DNA of 64,000 nt from Macropodus opercularis (taxonomy: Eukaryota; Chordata; Actinopteri; Anabantiformes; Osphronemidae), in NCBI GenBank assembly GCA_030770545.1, contig CM061099.1, positions 15,011,001-15,075,000 on the forward strand. Reading direction: 5' to 3'. Shown in pieces: positions 11,901 through 24,400 of the stretch. The notes under the pieces were generated by a model, which did not search any database, was not told the DNA's origin, and saw only the letters and a list, made by a program, of their open reading frames with translations. Position 1 is the stretch's first letter. Each line of letters starts with the position of its first letter. The position numbers and the translations under genes are program-made.

Positions 11901-14900
11901 ACTCTTCTGCTGCTTTTTCTGCAGGACAATATACCAGATAATGTGATCAGTTTGGTCCAGCCCTACATGGATAATGAAGAATTCCAGCCAGCGTCCATTG
12001 CCAAGGTTTCCAAAGCATGTACCTCCATTTGCCAGTGGGTGCGAGCCATGCATGTATATCACTTTGTTGCCAAGGCTGTGGAACCTAAAAGGGTAAAAAC
12101 TAAAATACATGTTGGCGTCACCGCACTTAAACATTTGTTTCTTCGTTTAGGAAGGTAGTCTAATCTTTACGGTTGTAAACATTTGTGCAGCAAGCCCTTC
12201 AAGAGGCCCAGGCAGACTTAGCAGCAACCCAGCGCATCCTGGATGATGCCAAGCAAAAGCTGGCAGCAGTGGAGAGCGGCATTGCCACTTTGCAGGCCAA
12301 ATACCAGGACTGTTTGGCTAAGAAAGAGGAACTAGACAACAAATACCAACTGTGTGAGACCCGTCTTGCCCGAGCAGCCAAGGTCAGAAGGAGGGATAAG
12401 ACGAGACTTCATTTTGTGTTACTGCAGCACTAGAAGTCAGAAAGATGGTTGGCAACAGGAAACAATAAAATACAACATAGGTGGAAGCCATTCATTTGAA
12501 AGTCAGTACAGTGTACTATCCGGAGCGAGAGCTCTTAAATGTAATGTATGTGTAGATAAAATATAATAGTATAATTCGTAACTCCTTCAAACTTATACAC
12601 TATTTAATTTTAATGTTGCACTATTAATGTATTGCTATTGCTTTTAAACAATGAGACACAAGCAACTTATTGGCAGGAACTGTTCTTGTAGTTTTAATTT
12701 ATATTTATTTATACTTTAAATATTGTTATTTTTAAATGGTAGTTATTTTAAGGTAATACACTGTTTTAATTTTTTTTTCTTTAGCTTATCAATGCACTGG
12801 CAGACGAAAAGGTGCGCTGGAAGGAAACCGTGCAACATCTGGATTACATGGTCAATAATGTGGCCGCCGACGTGTTCCTATCTGCAGGATACGTGGCATA
12901 CTTGGGACCTTTCACTGTAAGTACGATGTAACGCAGTGAGTGCACGAGTGTGGACACATTTAAATGTCTTAAGGTTGACAATATCTTATATAACATGTTC
13001 AAAGACATATTGTCTTTGTTTTATGAATCTTATCTTTTGAGCAGATTTGTCAAGAAGTAATGATTGTTGTTTTTTGCATTTAGGGAGAATACAGGGCAGT
13101 CATGGCAGAAGAATGTATGCATGATTTAAAAGAGCTTTGTGTTTCACACACAAAAGACGCAAGCCTGACCAACACTCTAGGAGACCCAGTCAAGATCCAC
13201 TCCTGGCAGGTCAGATGCAACCTTGTACCTTTGGAGAAAAAGTGCCTGAATACACATTTTTGTTGCTAATAATTAGAATATGCAGCCGACTTACTGTTTA
13301 CATGTGATATACTGTATTGTAGATATGTGGTTTGCCCAAGGATAACTTGTCAGTGGAAAATGGTGTGATTGCCCAGTACTCTCTACGCTGGACTCTGTTC
13401 ATTGATCCTCAGGGACAAGCCAACAAATGGATCAAGAACATGGTGATAATAAGCCGTATTATTTTACATCACCATTACAGTCATTATAGTTTATTATACC
13501 ATTTATTAGTAGCTAAAGTTGCCACCTCAGAGGTTTTACTGTGGTGCAAGCTTTCTAGTATGTTTACATGTTTGCTGCTCTCTCTCATACTTACTTCTTG
13601 TTGTCGTTCAGGAACAGGATAATGGATTGAAGGTAATAAAGCTCAGCGACATGGACTTCCTCCGCACTCTTGAAAATGCCATTCGCTTCGGTGAACCCTG
13701 CCTTTTGGAAAATGTAGGAGAAGAGCTAGATCCTGCTCTAGAACCTGTCCTGTTGCAGCAGGTGAATATTCATGCTATGGCAAGATCTATGTCACATATA
13801 GATAGTTCCATGGTACGTATGTCTGCTTAACGCTTAGTATGGCTTTTAGACATTTAAGCAGCAAGGCAGCACGGTGCTGAAGCTGGGTGATTCAGTCATA
13901 CCCTACCATGAAAGCTTCAAGCTGTACATGACCACCAAGCTGCCCAACCCACACTATTCTCCTGAGGTCTCCAGCAAAATGACCATTATTAACTTCACCC
14001 TGTCACCCAGGTAAATCACATTTATTATGGCGTTAGGATCACAATTATTCATTGTCTAAGTGCTACAGAAAGAATACAAAATACTGTTATCGACTGCAAA
14101 AACTGTAAATACCAGTTTACAGTAAACTTAATTCAACATGTATATACTCAGTTATTCCTTGGGATATAATTTAATATAACGTGATTAGTATGTATAAAAA
14201 TGCAGTTGTACGTTTATGATACTGTTTCAGTTTAGTGTTGTGTAAAAATGTATTCTGTATGTATTCAGTGGTTTACAGGACCAGTTGCTGGGCCAGGTGG
14301 TGGCTCTGGAGCGACCAGACCTGGAAGATGCTAAGAATCAGTTGATCATCAGCAATGCCAGGATGAAACAGGAACTGAAAGATATTGAAGATGAGATCCT
14401 GTCCCGGCTCAGCTCCACGGAGGGAAACCCCGTGGACAATGAGGAGCTCATTCAAGTGTTGGAGGCTTCCAAAATCAAAGCCGGAGAGATCAAGGTTGGG
14501 CAGTGGGCAAAGCTTTTACCTCCATCTTTTTATAAGCGATAACTTGCTTGTTATGTCTCATGTGTAGCTTCTTCTGAGACTTCGTAAATGATGTGCGAGA
14601 AATGTCCGGCTCAATTTGTAAGCTGCCATTGTTGGATTTTTCACTAACATGAGCTGGTTTAAATGACAGGCTAAAGTGATGGCAGCAGAAAAGACGGAGC
14701 GAGACATTGATGCAACTCGTCTGGAGTATGTGCCGGTGGCCGTGCGCACACAGATCCTCTTCTTCTGTGTGTCAGATCTCTCTAATGTTGACCCAATGTA
14801 CCAGTATTCTCTGGAATGGTTTCTTGGCATCTTTATGGCTGGTATTGCCAACTCTGAGAAAGCAGGTAGAAGGTGGATCCACTGTCACATATATACTGTC

Positions 14901-17900
14901 CAATGACACAAACGCCACATGTAAAACTGTTTCCTGCTGCCCCTTTAGTTTTTCATCTTGTTTCTCACAGACACCCTGGGGAGGAGAATCGCCAACATCA
15001 ATGAATTTTTCACCTTCAGTCTGTACAGTAACGTGTGCCGTAGTTTATTTGAGAAGCACAAGCTTATGTTCGCCTTCCTCCTCTGTGCTCGCATCATGAT
15101 GAATGAGAGCAAAATTGACATGGTAAGTTCTTAGTCTTTTTCTGATTATGTGCTTTTAAAGGATATTGTACAATAAAACAGTGTAGCTAATCTATGCGCA
15201 TTTGATGACTCTCCATTGTCTTGCTAGGCTGAGTGGCGCTACCTTCTGTCTGGTGGGATGCCTGTTCAAACGCTCGCTAATCCAGCAGTGAGCTGGCTGT
15301 CGGAGCGGGCCTGGCTCGACATTCTGGGCCTCGCTGCTCTGCCCAACTTCAGAAACTTGGCAGAGAGCTTCACTGAACATCTGCAGAGTTTCAAGACAAT
15401 TTTCGACAGCAATCAGCCTCACAGGCATGCTTTTACAGCCTCTTGCTAAAAAAAATATGCGTCTCTTAATTTGTAATGGAATACAAGCTGTCAGCATTTT
15501 ACAAGGTGTGCGTGTGAACTGTGTATGTTGCCTCTAGGGAGCCACTTCCTGGAGCGTGGGCCACAGACCTAACATCGTTCCAGAAGCTCCTAATTGTTCG
15601 CTGTCTCAGGGCAGACTGCCTCGTTCAAGGCCTGCAGGACTTCGTGTCAGTTCACTTGGGACAGTGCTTCATAGAACCTCAGGTGCAGTCATTTTTCTAA
15701 TTCATGATGTAATGGTTGATCCATTTGCTTTCTCTGGTCTGTAATTGGTCAGCTTAAATTTTGGTTGTTTATGGGCATTTGTGCTACTGCTTGTGGATGT
15801 GTACATTTTGACTTATTACTGCTTCCTCCACCTTTTCACAGACTTCAGACTTGTCCGTGGTCTTCACTGAGTCATCTCCTTCCACCCCACTTATATTTGT
15901 CCTTTCCCCCGGCACTGACCCTGCTGCTGACCTCTACAAATTTGCTGATGTCATGCAGTTCTCCAAGAAAATGAGTGCCATCTCGCTTGGCCAGGGCCAG
16001 GTCAGAGTCCACTGGCCCTGGAGCTTCAGGGATCCAGTTCTCTCTCTCTCTCTCTTTGTGTGTTTTGTATTTATTTGACCCTGGGAAGAAAGTAACTCTC
16101 ACAAAAGTAGCACCACTCTCAACTGTCTTGTTTAAGCCATTCTGAAAAGCACTCCTGGTGTATTTATATGAAGATGTGTATTACTCCTACCTACTCATTA
16201 AGACGTGTTCTCTTAGGAAATGTGGGTACTGTTGCTTTAACTTAAATCCTGTGAATCATACGTTTACTGGCATGGCCCTTGTCTTTTTCCTGAAATGTGC
16301 TTATTCATTGACTTTTCGTGTGGCTCAGGGGCCCTGGGCTGAAACTATGATGCGCACTGCCATGGAAAGAGGTCAGTGGGTATTTTTCCAGAATTGTCAC
16401 CTGGCGCCCAGTTGGATGCCTTCCCTGGAGAGACTGATTGAAAACATAAGCTCTGCAAAGGTCTGAACGTATGCTGGCATATAACTCAAATAATACACAC
16501 AATAAATCATAGACATAAAGGGGACTACTAAAACAGAACTGCTTTAGTCACACTGTACGTTAGACACGCTGCATAGAACTTTCCTGTGACTTAGACAGTT
16601 GTAATTGACTTCTTTATTTCCTTATATGCAGAACTTGTCCTCTCCATTTGTCTCGCTCCACAGGTGCACAAGGATTTTCGTTTGTGGCTAACAAGTCTCC
16701 CCAGCAACACGTTTCCAGTGTCCATTCTCCAAAATGGTTCCAAGATGACCATTGAGCCTCCACGGGGCATTAAGGCCAATTTGCAGAAAACATACCTGAG
16801 GTTGACGGATGATTTTATTTCCTCTTCCACCAAAGTAAGCTGTCTGCTCATGAACAAAATATTCAGCTTATAGTCGGAAAACAATCCGTTTTGTTGTTGT
16901 GCAGTATTGTCTCAAACCTATTCCTCTCTTGTCTTCTTGTTTCCGCTCCAGACCTCCAACTTCAAGTCTTTGCTCCTTTCTCTGTGTCTGTTCCATGGAA
17001 TTGCCTTGGAGCGAAGGAAGTTTGGCCCTCTGGGCTTCAACATTCCCTATGAGTTCACTGATGGTGACTTGAACATTTGCATCAGCCAGCTCAAAATGTT
17101 CCTGGATGAGTACCAGGACATCCCATACAAGGTAGTGGGGAGAAGGCCACTGTTTCTTTTCTTTTATTTAAATAAAAGTTAAGCTATGAAGGTATAAAAA
17201 CATGGGCTCATGTGTAAGAAGTGGTTTTAACTAAGCTAGTATGTACTCTGTTCAAAAGCATTAGGAAAACCCTTAAGAGTGTGAGCAGTATACATCATGT
17301 GTGTTTGCACTTGGTTACCTGCCTTTTTCCCATTTTTTTGTCTTTTACCTTTTAAGGTGTTGAAATACACAGCAGGTGAGATTAATTATGGAGGCCGAGT
17401 GACGGATGACTGGGACAGAAGGTGTCTTCTCAATGTGCTGGAGGATTTCTACTGTCCTGCTGTTCTCCGTGATGATCATGTCTACTCTGCCTCCGGAGTT
17501 TACCGGCAGATAGACACTAAACTGGATATCAAGGTTAGATAAATGAAAGAACAGCGAAAGGATTCAGCATAAAGCTGTATGACTAGGTATAGAGTTAAAA
17601 TGTCTACTACAAGACCTGCAATCCTGTAGTCGGTGTATTAATAGGTTATCAAAGGCCCCATTATTTTAATCTTTTTCTTCTGATGTTGTCAGAAGAAAAA
17701 GATGGAATCATTGGGAATGTCCTCACTTTTATGTTTTTGTTTTGTGGTGAGTTCACAATAACAAAATTGTTTCTCGGTTTTTGCTGCCTTTTTAAAAACA
17801 ATGGATTGTGAGAAGCGAGATTGTAAGTATTTGACATGTTGCAACTATAAATATCTATAGTTACACAGTAGATGTTTCACATGTTGGGTCTGGACCACGG

Positions 17901-20599
17901 ACGTTTTCACCTACTCATGTTTATCCTTTTTTTACATGTTATACGAACTTTTCTTACCCTAGCAATACTTGGTGTACATTCGGGATTTGCCCATAAATGA
18001 CACACCTGAAATCTTTGGTCTTCATGACAACGCTAACATCAGCTTTGCCCGGAATGAGACCTTTGCCCTGCTGGGAGCCGTGGCTTGTTTGCAGCCTCGA
18101 GCTGCTTCTGGCGGAGGGAAAACTCTGGAGGAGGTAAAGCTATTGAGTTATTTGCTTAACGCATTAGAATGATCTCCTACTGTAATGTAATGCATTGCAC
18201 CACCCACTGTAAGCTTAGTGATATACATAGTAGACTCGTCAATTTTTATATCTCTGACAGCTTCAACCTAAAACTCCCTGAGACACTGAAACTAAGGCTG
18301 CTGCTTTTTTCTCTTTTCCTACTACTCTAGATAGTGGAGGAGATTGTGGTGGGCATTGCTCAGAAGATCCCTCAGCCTTTCAACATTCAGGAGGTGATGG
18401 AACAGTACCCGGTCCTTTACGAAGAGTCTATGAACACAGTGCTCATCCAGGAGGTCATCAGGTAACATTAGACTAGACTAGAAACGTCTGTCGGTGCTCA
18501 ACTCAAATACTTTTTATGTTCTGGTCAACTCACTGCATTCAGCCATGAAGTGGCTGCATTGGGATGGGTCAGTGATTCTGACATGAAAACAATAATTAAG
18601 CGTGAACCCAGGTATACAATATTACTATTTAAAACCACCTGAGTCAGTCACCATAATTATATGGTATGTAATTATATTGTAACAGTAGCAGATTTTTTAT
18701 TTGCTTGTGTGTGGGCTGATGCCGCCTGTGATTTCAACAGCTGGTCTAAACTACTGAGGTCGGAAGTCAGAAAACCTTTTACGTGACATAGTATGTGAGT
18801 CATGCTATTGATCAGCAGTCTGGGGTTTTTACTTTTTACTATGGGTTATTCCGATGATTGCTATGGTAGGTGATTCACAACGTTGTATTTTCCCAAGTAT
18901 TTTATTTTCCTATGTTTGTGATTTTTGGCTTATCAAGGAATTTGTACCTTTTTATCATTCATTAGTGATTTATTTGTTGATTTATTTCATCATTTGTCTT
19001 CTAGATACAACAAGTTGCTTGCTGTTATCTCACAGAGTCTGAGTGATATTGTGAAGGCTCTGAAGGGTTTAGTGGTGATGTCATCTGAACTGGAGCTTAT
19101 GGCTAACAGCCTGTTTAACAACGCGGTGCCTGATATGTGGAAAGCCAAGGCAAGAGCACAAGCACTTCCCAGTTATTACCGTAGCCAGTGTCACAACCTC
19201 TGCATAACAGAGCAGAAACAGCAGAATGTATTCAGGGCTGTCATTTAGCAAACATTGGGAATAAATGGGACGAGATTAATGAAAATACAGTTTAAAAAAA
19301 CACATACTAGTGCATACACTATAGACATACTCAGGCACAGAGAAATGCAAAAGCACATGACAGTGTGCCTTAAACTGAATTAATGTTTTGACGTCCATCC
19401 ATAAGGATTGAAGGCGATATCAGATTAATCATTGGCAACATGTCTAGTGCTGATCATTCAAGGCTCTGCTTTCCAAGAATACATCAATCTTTTGACTGCT
19501 GGCGTGTCTCTCCCTCCAGGCCTACCCCTCTCTGAAACCTCTGTCCTCCTGGGTGTCAGACCTACTTCAGAGGATCACATTTCTGCAGAGATGGATTTCT
19601 AAAGGAATTCCACCTGTCTTCTGGATTAGTGGTTTCTTCTTCCCGCAGGCCTTTCTTACTGGAACCCTGCAGAATTATGCTCGTCACTCTGGCTTTTCCA
19701 TTGACACAATTGGATTTGACTTTGAGGTCAGACAGTAAGCAGCGTGTCTGGCTGTGACAATGCAGATTGAAATCTTTGGTCTAGAATAAAAATGTACATA
19801 TTGTACCATAGACACATTCATTAAAATTATCTCTATCAACTATGACATGTTTCTTCCCCATTTGTTTTGGAACCTTTCTCCCTTAGGTAATAGCGAAGTC
19901 AGTGTCAGAGATAACAGAGAAACCAGTCACGGGCTGCTACATCCATGGTCTATTCCTGGAGGGGGCTCGCTGGGATAATGGGGCAGGTCAGCTCACAGAG
20001 TCCAGGCCCAAAGAGCTCTACACAGAAATGTCTGTCATCTGGCTGATCCCCAAACCGAACCGCAAGCCTCCAACATCTGGGTTCTACATGTGCCCTATTT
20101 ACAAGACACTCACACGTGCTGGTCAGTTCAGTATCTGGATTCCTCTGCTGTATTGTATACTAAACAATCCTTCATTAATAAGCTAGAGATTTGTGAAAAG
20201 AGCTTGTCGGAAACATATTTGCCTCTTAGCTTGTTTTCTGAACTTAGTGTGGTGAGGTGTTCACTCTAGCGTTTGTGTGCATCTCCTTTAGTCGGTTTTA
20301 TCACGCACCCAAAATAGACTCCAGTTAGTATCCTGTTTCACGGAGCGCTGTATTTTCCACCGTGCAGCACATAGCCAGCACCGTGTGCTGATACGTTAGA
20401 GACACGTAAGCCAGCGCAGCACTGGAAAAATACATCCGTTTTAAATTTCCATTTTGTGTCACTGCTTGTTTTTATAGGGACACTCTCCACTACTGGCCAT
20501 TCTACCAACTATGTAATAGCAGTGGAGCTGCCTTCAGATCAGAGTCCGAGACACTGGATCAAACGAGGAGTCGCCCTCATATGTGCCCTGGACTACTGA
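67..20599 (+). CDS. dnah1: Dynein axonemal heavy chain 1 (partial, C-terminal three quarters)
   Basis: This gene encodes an inner-arm axonemal dynein heavy chain, the ATP-driven motor of motile cilia and sperm flagella. I resolved 61 exons from splice borders and reading phase; their sum is 9882 bases, that is 3293 codons plus stop, with no internal stop or frameshift. Human DNAH1 is about 4265 residues, so roughly the first 970 residues lie left of the window. The assignment to DNAH1 rather than DNAH3/7/12 rests on the C-terminus IKRGVALICALDY and on close residue agreement with DNAH1 throughout. The order is linker, AAA1-AAA4, coiled-coil stalk with microtubule-binding tip, AAA5-AAA6, C-terminal domain; exon coordinates are in the block entries. 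Four introns start with GC. Two AATAAA signals follow the stop. The next gene, mapkapk3, starts only 837 bases downstream on the same strand. Confidence 0.96.
3082..3105 (+). other. dnah1: Walker A (P-loop) of AAA1, GPAGTGKT
   Basis: Eight codons encode GPAGTGKT in the dnah1 frame, followed by ETTKDLGKALA. In the dynein family this is the catalytic nucleotide site that powers the stroke. All key residues, including the Lys and Thr, are intact. Confidence 0.95.
4985..5008 (+). other. dnah1: Walker A of AAA2, GPSGSGKT
   Basis: The P-loop codons lie at the end of exon 4920-5011 after the LMLV strand. In axonemal dyneins AAA2 binds nucleotide and is thought to be structural. The motif is intact. 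Confidence 0.9.
6975..6998 (+). other. dnah1: Walker A of AAA3, GPTGTGKT
   Basis: The codons GGA-CCA-ACT-GGC-ACA-GGA-AAG-ACC follow VLCV and precede LTISDKLL. AAA3 is the regulatory nucleotide site in dyneins. The motif is intact. Confidence 0.92.
8838..8864 (+). other. dnah1: AAA4 nucleotide loop with Arg in place of Lys, GVGGSGRQS
   Basis: This is the P-loop position of AAA4, following NALLL. The Lys of Walker A is Arg, as I recall for human DNAH1 (GVGGSGRSS), so this is a family feature and not damage. Confidence 0.88.
10809..12382 (+). other. dnah1: dnah1 exons for the stalk and microtubule-binding domain
   Basis: The exons are 10809-11000, 11125-11235, 11345-11530 (or 11554), 11621-11812, 11925-12092 and 12191-12382. 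Helix CC1 runs through the first three exons (heptad-like Glu/Lys/Ala-rich sequence), the microtubule-binding tip follows in the VRAMQRPPQGVKL...CTSICQWVRAMHVYH part, and CC2 is the Ala/Gln-rich exon 12191-12382. The intron after 11000 starts GCAAGT, the optimal GC-donor sequence. Exon 11345 has two possible in-frame donors 24 bases apart; the shorter form matches the known protein. Confidence 0.92.
12785..17131 (+). other. dnah1: dnah1 exons for AAA5 and AAA6
   Basis: The exons are 12785-12916, 13084-13209, 13323-13442, 13612-13761, 13850-14010, 14269-14494, 14670-14865, 14971-15122, 15228-15424, 15538-15682, 15842-16000, 16329-16460, 16664-16834 and 16952-17131. Landmarks are NAIRFGEPCLLENVGEELDP (13672-13731), the LSPGTDPAADLYKFA strand (near 15904-15948), FFQNCHLAPSWMPSLERLI (near 16384-16440) and GFNIPYEFTDGDL (near 17035-17073). 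The intron after 15424 starts with GC; the next exon restores R-EPLPG across the junction only with that donor. Confidence 0.92.
17357..20599 (+). other. dnah1: dnah1 exons for the C-terminal domain and stop
   Basis: The exons are 17357-17533, 17963-18133, 18331-18461, 19005-19149, 19520-19726, 19887-20121 and 20478-20599 (stop TGA 20597-20599). Landmarks are KYTAGEINYGGRVTDDWDRR, FGLHDNANISFARNETF, VFWISGFFFPQAFLTG, GCYIHGLFLEGARWD and TLSTTGHSTNYVIAVELP, all dynein C-terminal signatures. The intron after 19149 starts GCAAGA. The intron 17534-17962 carries a near-perfect hairpin described among the findings. Confidence 0.93.
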
Positions 20600-20645
20600 A
20601 CACACACACACACACACACTAGTTTAATAGTTAGAAAGGATGCAG

Positions 20646-20761
20646 AATAAATGAATAACATTGTTTTAATAACATTTAACTTAAAACACCAAATAACTGA
20701 AGCATAGTATTAATGAAAACGCCTGTTCGTTGAAACTATCCTTTACTAATACTCTAATAAA
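20646..20761 (+). promoter_or_regulatory. dnah1: dnah1 polyadenylation signals
   Basis: AATAAA occurs at 20646-20651, 47 bases past the stop, and again at 20756-20761. A short (CA)n run lies between the stop and the first signal. Either hexamer could serve; the 3' UTR is then only about 70-180 bases. Confidence 0.6.
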
Positions 20762-20769
20762 CAGTTTTG

Positions 20770-21436
20770 TGCGATGCAATATTATTGAGTTGCTTTTTAG
20801 TAATGAATTAGTTCAGTGCAGCCTGGTCAGAAGAAACCGGCTCCACCGGTTCCCCCCCTGAAATGCTGCAGCTCTCCGGGGTTTTCAGTTTCACTCTGGA
20901 GCTCGTCCCCCTTCGTGCGTCCCATCAAACCAGCGGCATCTCTGACCGTCCGCGCTGAGCTCACTGCGCATCCTGCTCCTTTAAGGCGGCCACGTCGGGC
21001 CAGAAGTATCACTTCACTGACAGAGGGTGGTGCTTAACCAAACGGTGACACTGGCTGATCACAAGAATCCGCCGGCGGAGTCCAGGTCAATGGGAAACCG
21101 AGCAGGATATTTTTAACACCTTCGCCGGTCAAACGCGTTGCCTTGTTCTGGGATTACTGTTGGATTCAAACGACCGGTAAAGTTTATTGAGCAGTTCTTC
21201 AACAAGGCGGGGACTGTGTAAAGTGTTGTGTGTTTTGTTTAACGCGTTACACATTAAATACTGTGGGATTACTCTGCGGGGTCTTTGGAGGAGCTGCGGT
21301 GCCAGGACGGTCAGACGCGCCAGAGGAGTGCGCTCAGCGTCGCGCTGTTACTGGAGGTCGGTGAGAGTTCATCGCTTTTTTTTGTTGTTGTTTTACGCTG
21401 CTCATCCGCCGCTGGTGACAACAAGCTGATGCGAAC
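20770..21436 (+). promoter_or_regulatory. mapkapk3: Promoter and 5' leader region of mapkapk3
   Basis: This is the whole gap between the dnah1 poly(A) signals and the mapkapk3 start codon. It is GC- and CpG-richer than the dnah1 introns, consistent with a housekeeping-type promoter. I see no convincing TATA box at a fixed distance from the start codon and no open frame worth calling. The transcription start cannot be placed from sequence. Confidence 0.45.
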
Positions 21437-24400
21437 ATGCTGCAAAATGGAAACGGGAAGGAGCCACCGCTGCAAGCGCCGAAGGCTGAGGCAGAGCCAG
21501 ACTCCCCGCCTGAGAGCGCGACGCAGCCGCAGCCGCAGCAGCAGCAGCCCGCCGCCCAGTCCGCGGACGCCGAGTCCACACACTTCCCCCTGCCCGTTTA
21601 TCCCAAAGTGGACATCAAACGCAACGCGGTAACAGACGATTATAAGATCTCCACTCAGGTTCTGGGCTTAGGGATCAATGGCAAAGTCCTCGAGTGCTTC
21701 AACAAGAAGACCGGAGAGAAGTGCGCGCTAAAGGTACTGAACAAATCACCTGACACCTACTTAGACCCACGCTCCTCACACGAAGACCTCACTAAGCCCA
21801 GTTAGAGTCATCAGCTCCTCACATTAATTATCTGCCCCTATTTATTTTCCCCTAATAACATTTATTGGGTTTTATGTTCTTCCCATACGGCCATAAAAAG
21901 GAATACATGAACAATTTTTATTTACAAATATGATTCGTTTGGTGTCATTTTATAGTGTGTGGAAACTTACGTGTTGTGTTCGTTTGCAAGTTATACACGG
22001 TTTAGAGTAATATGTTGGTTTTTGTATTGATTTATGTGCGGTTGTCATCCTAGCACCTGAATGCACCAGTATGTGTTGTGAGGGTGCTTTCAAGGACTGT
22101 GACCTTTATTGAGGTCAGAGCTGTGCCACACACACACATCCCAGACTCAGATTTATCCAGAAGGTGTCTGAAATGACTCAGAAAATCATCTTTAAAAAAG
22201 AAATCACGCTGGTGAAATGGAAATATGGAGTCGTTCCACAGTCACGGTGCATTTTTAAACGGCCTGTGTGAATGTGATGACTATGTTTCAGGTTTTTCAA
22301 TTTAGTTTTGCTTTTACTTTCACTTCACTAAAGTTTAGAGGTAAATGTTACACTTTAAAGTGTATAGTACAACATTTAACTCCAAAAGGTTTCCTTTGAC
22401 AGTTCAGTTACTTTGTAGTATGTCAGCGCCATCGTTACCAAATGGAAACGTATTTGTAACCTAATGTTTTTGTAGTAAGTAATATGAATTCACGATCTTT
22501 GTGATTTTGGGTGGTTTTGCTGCTTTTACTTTATCAAATCATTTATGTGCTTCTTCCGCCTTTGTTGTTCTCACACTCTCCCATTTCCTGCTGACTGACT
22601 GATGTGATCTACATTTGATGAAACACGGCTACACGTTTGGCCGACTCCCGCACCACGACATGCTTTTGTGACACGTAGAGTCAAGCTGTGGTAACTCAGG
22701 TGCGCATCACCCTCACGCGTGTCGTCAAGTTGTCGCGGACCCCAGACACCGAGAGACTTATGGGCTTATGGTAATCCATCGGGCTCTGAGCTTGTGACCG
22801 GTGTGACAAGCCGAGTTGTAGATAGAAGAGGAGACCAGATGAGAGAAAGTGATACAGTACAGCAGAAAACAGGACGTTGCAAACGAAAGATAAACGGCCA
22901 GACAGGAGGCTGGATTGCAGCGTGTCAGAGGGAAAGGACAACAAGAAGCATGTGTTGTTTATTCTGCTTGCTACACTGGGGCTCAGCTAAGTTAATACGA
23001 AGAAGACAACACCGCAGCTGACACGTTTCAGCTCCCACTGAGGAGAGCTGACGGCAGGTCAGGGTGATCTCAGCTTGGAGAGTCGCACCGCAAGCTCTCT
23101 GCTTTGGGTCGGTGCAGCGGATTCGATGTCAGCCTCAAGGCGACAAGAGAGTAAAAAGAAAATAACAAACGGAACGAGCTGAGAAGATTTGACCGGCTCA
23201 CTGGCGTTTTAACTAAGCGTTGCTCAGGGCGCTAAACATAATGAATAGGTTCAGGGTCAGTCCACTTTGCAGCAGAGCTGGAGGGCAGCCAGTCTTTACT
23301 CTAACTCACTTACAGCCATTAGGATTTTTTAAACTTGGATTTATCGGACTCCTGGGAACAGTTGGACCTAAAAGGGCCCTGCGGCTCTTGGCAAGCGCCT
23401 CCAGTGCTGCCATTAACTCGTACTGTAACACATTAAGTGCACAAATGTGGCCGGAGATGGTTCCAGTGTAGAGGCTGACATGCCTTCAAGCTTAGCACAT
23501 GGAAATCTCTCTGCACCAAAGCTCTTCCATTCACAGTCTCAACGCTTCCTTACGGGGTGTTTGTGCGCGTTCACCTTCGTGGTCGACGTGCTGCATGTTC
23601 GTGACACGTCTGGTTTCACTATGAGACCCACAGAGACCAGAGTGTCATTAAAGATCGTCGGCGGTTTGGTCAGGCATCGACTGGAAGAGCTTTTCATTGA
23701 AAAAAGTGACACTCGGAGCTTATCTCTCCAGGCAGACGCTGCTGTGTCAGATGTTTGGAATCCCCCCCTTGTGACGCTTACGATTCAGCTGTTGTTTTGT
23801 ATTTGAAGCTTGTTATCGTCTTATATCGTAGCGTGGGGGAAACAGAGAGAAGCTACTGTGTGAGAGGTTGTCTTGAATTTGGGTTTTTTAACCTCATTAA
23901 CCGTCGCGGCTGCTCGTTGAAAAACTTAATGTTTTGATTCGGGCTGATCTGAAAAATTATAGTTTCACTGTCAGACACAGTCTCCTATCACAGCATTTTG
24001 ACATTAGCATGTAGTTCAAAGTGCTGCTCTGGTCCTTTATTAGAGGGAACTGCAAAGATCATCCATCTTATCATCAGGATATAAAGGCCAGGACTTACAG
24101 CCCCAATATTCGCTGTCTAACATTAGTGTAAACACGTTGTGCAGCCGCCCACGCTGAGCCTGAGTGGAATTGGTTGGTTTAGAGGAAGAATTGACTCCGG
24201 GATTACTGTGCAGTTGATCTTTGTGATGTTCCTTCACATTAGAAGCCCATCAGAAAAATGTCTGCTTTGCTTTCTCGTAATCATTTCTGTCTCGTCTCGC
24301 GTTAAATGTAGTTTTAATCCACGCACCCATCTTTTTTTTATTGCACCGCAGGAAATTAAAGCAACCCGTTCACACGAAGTCGGCTGCGATAAAAGTCGTA

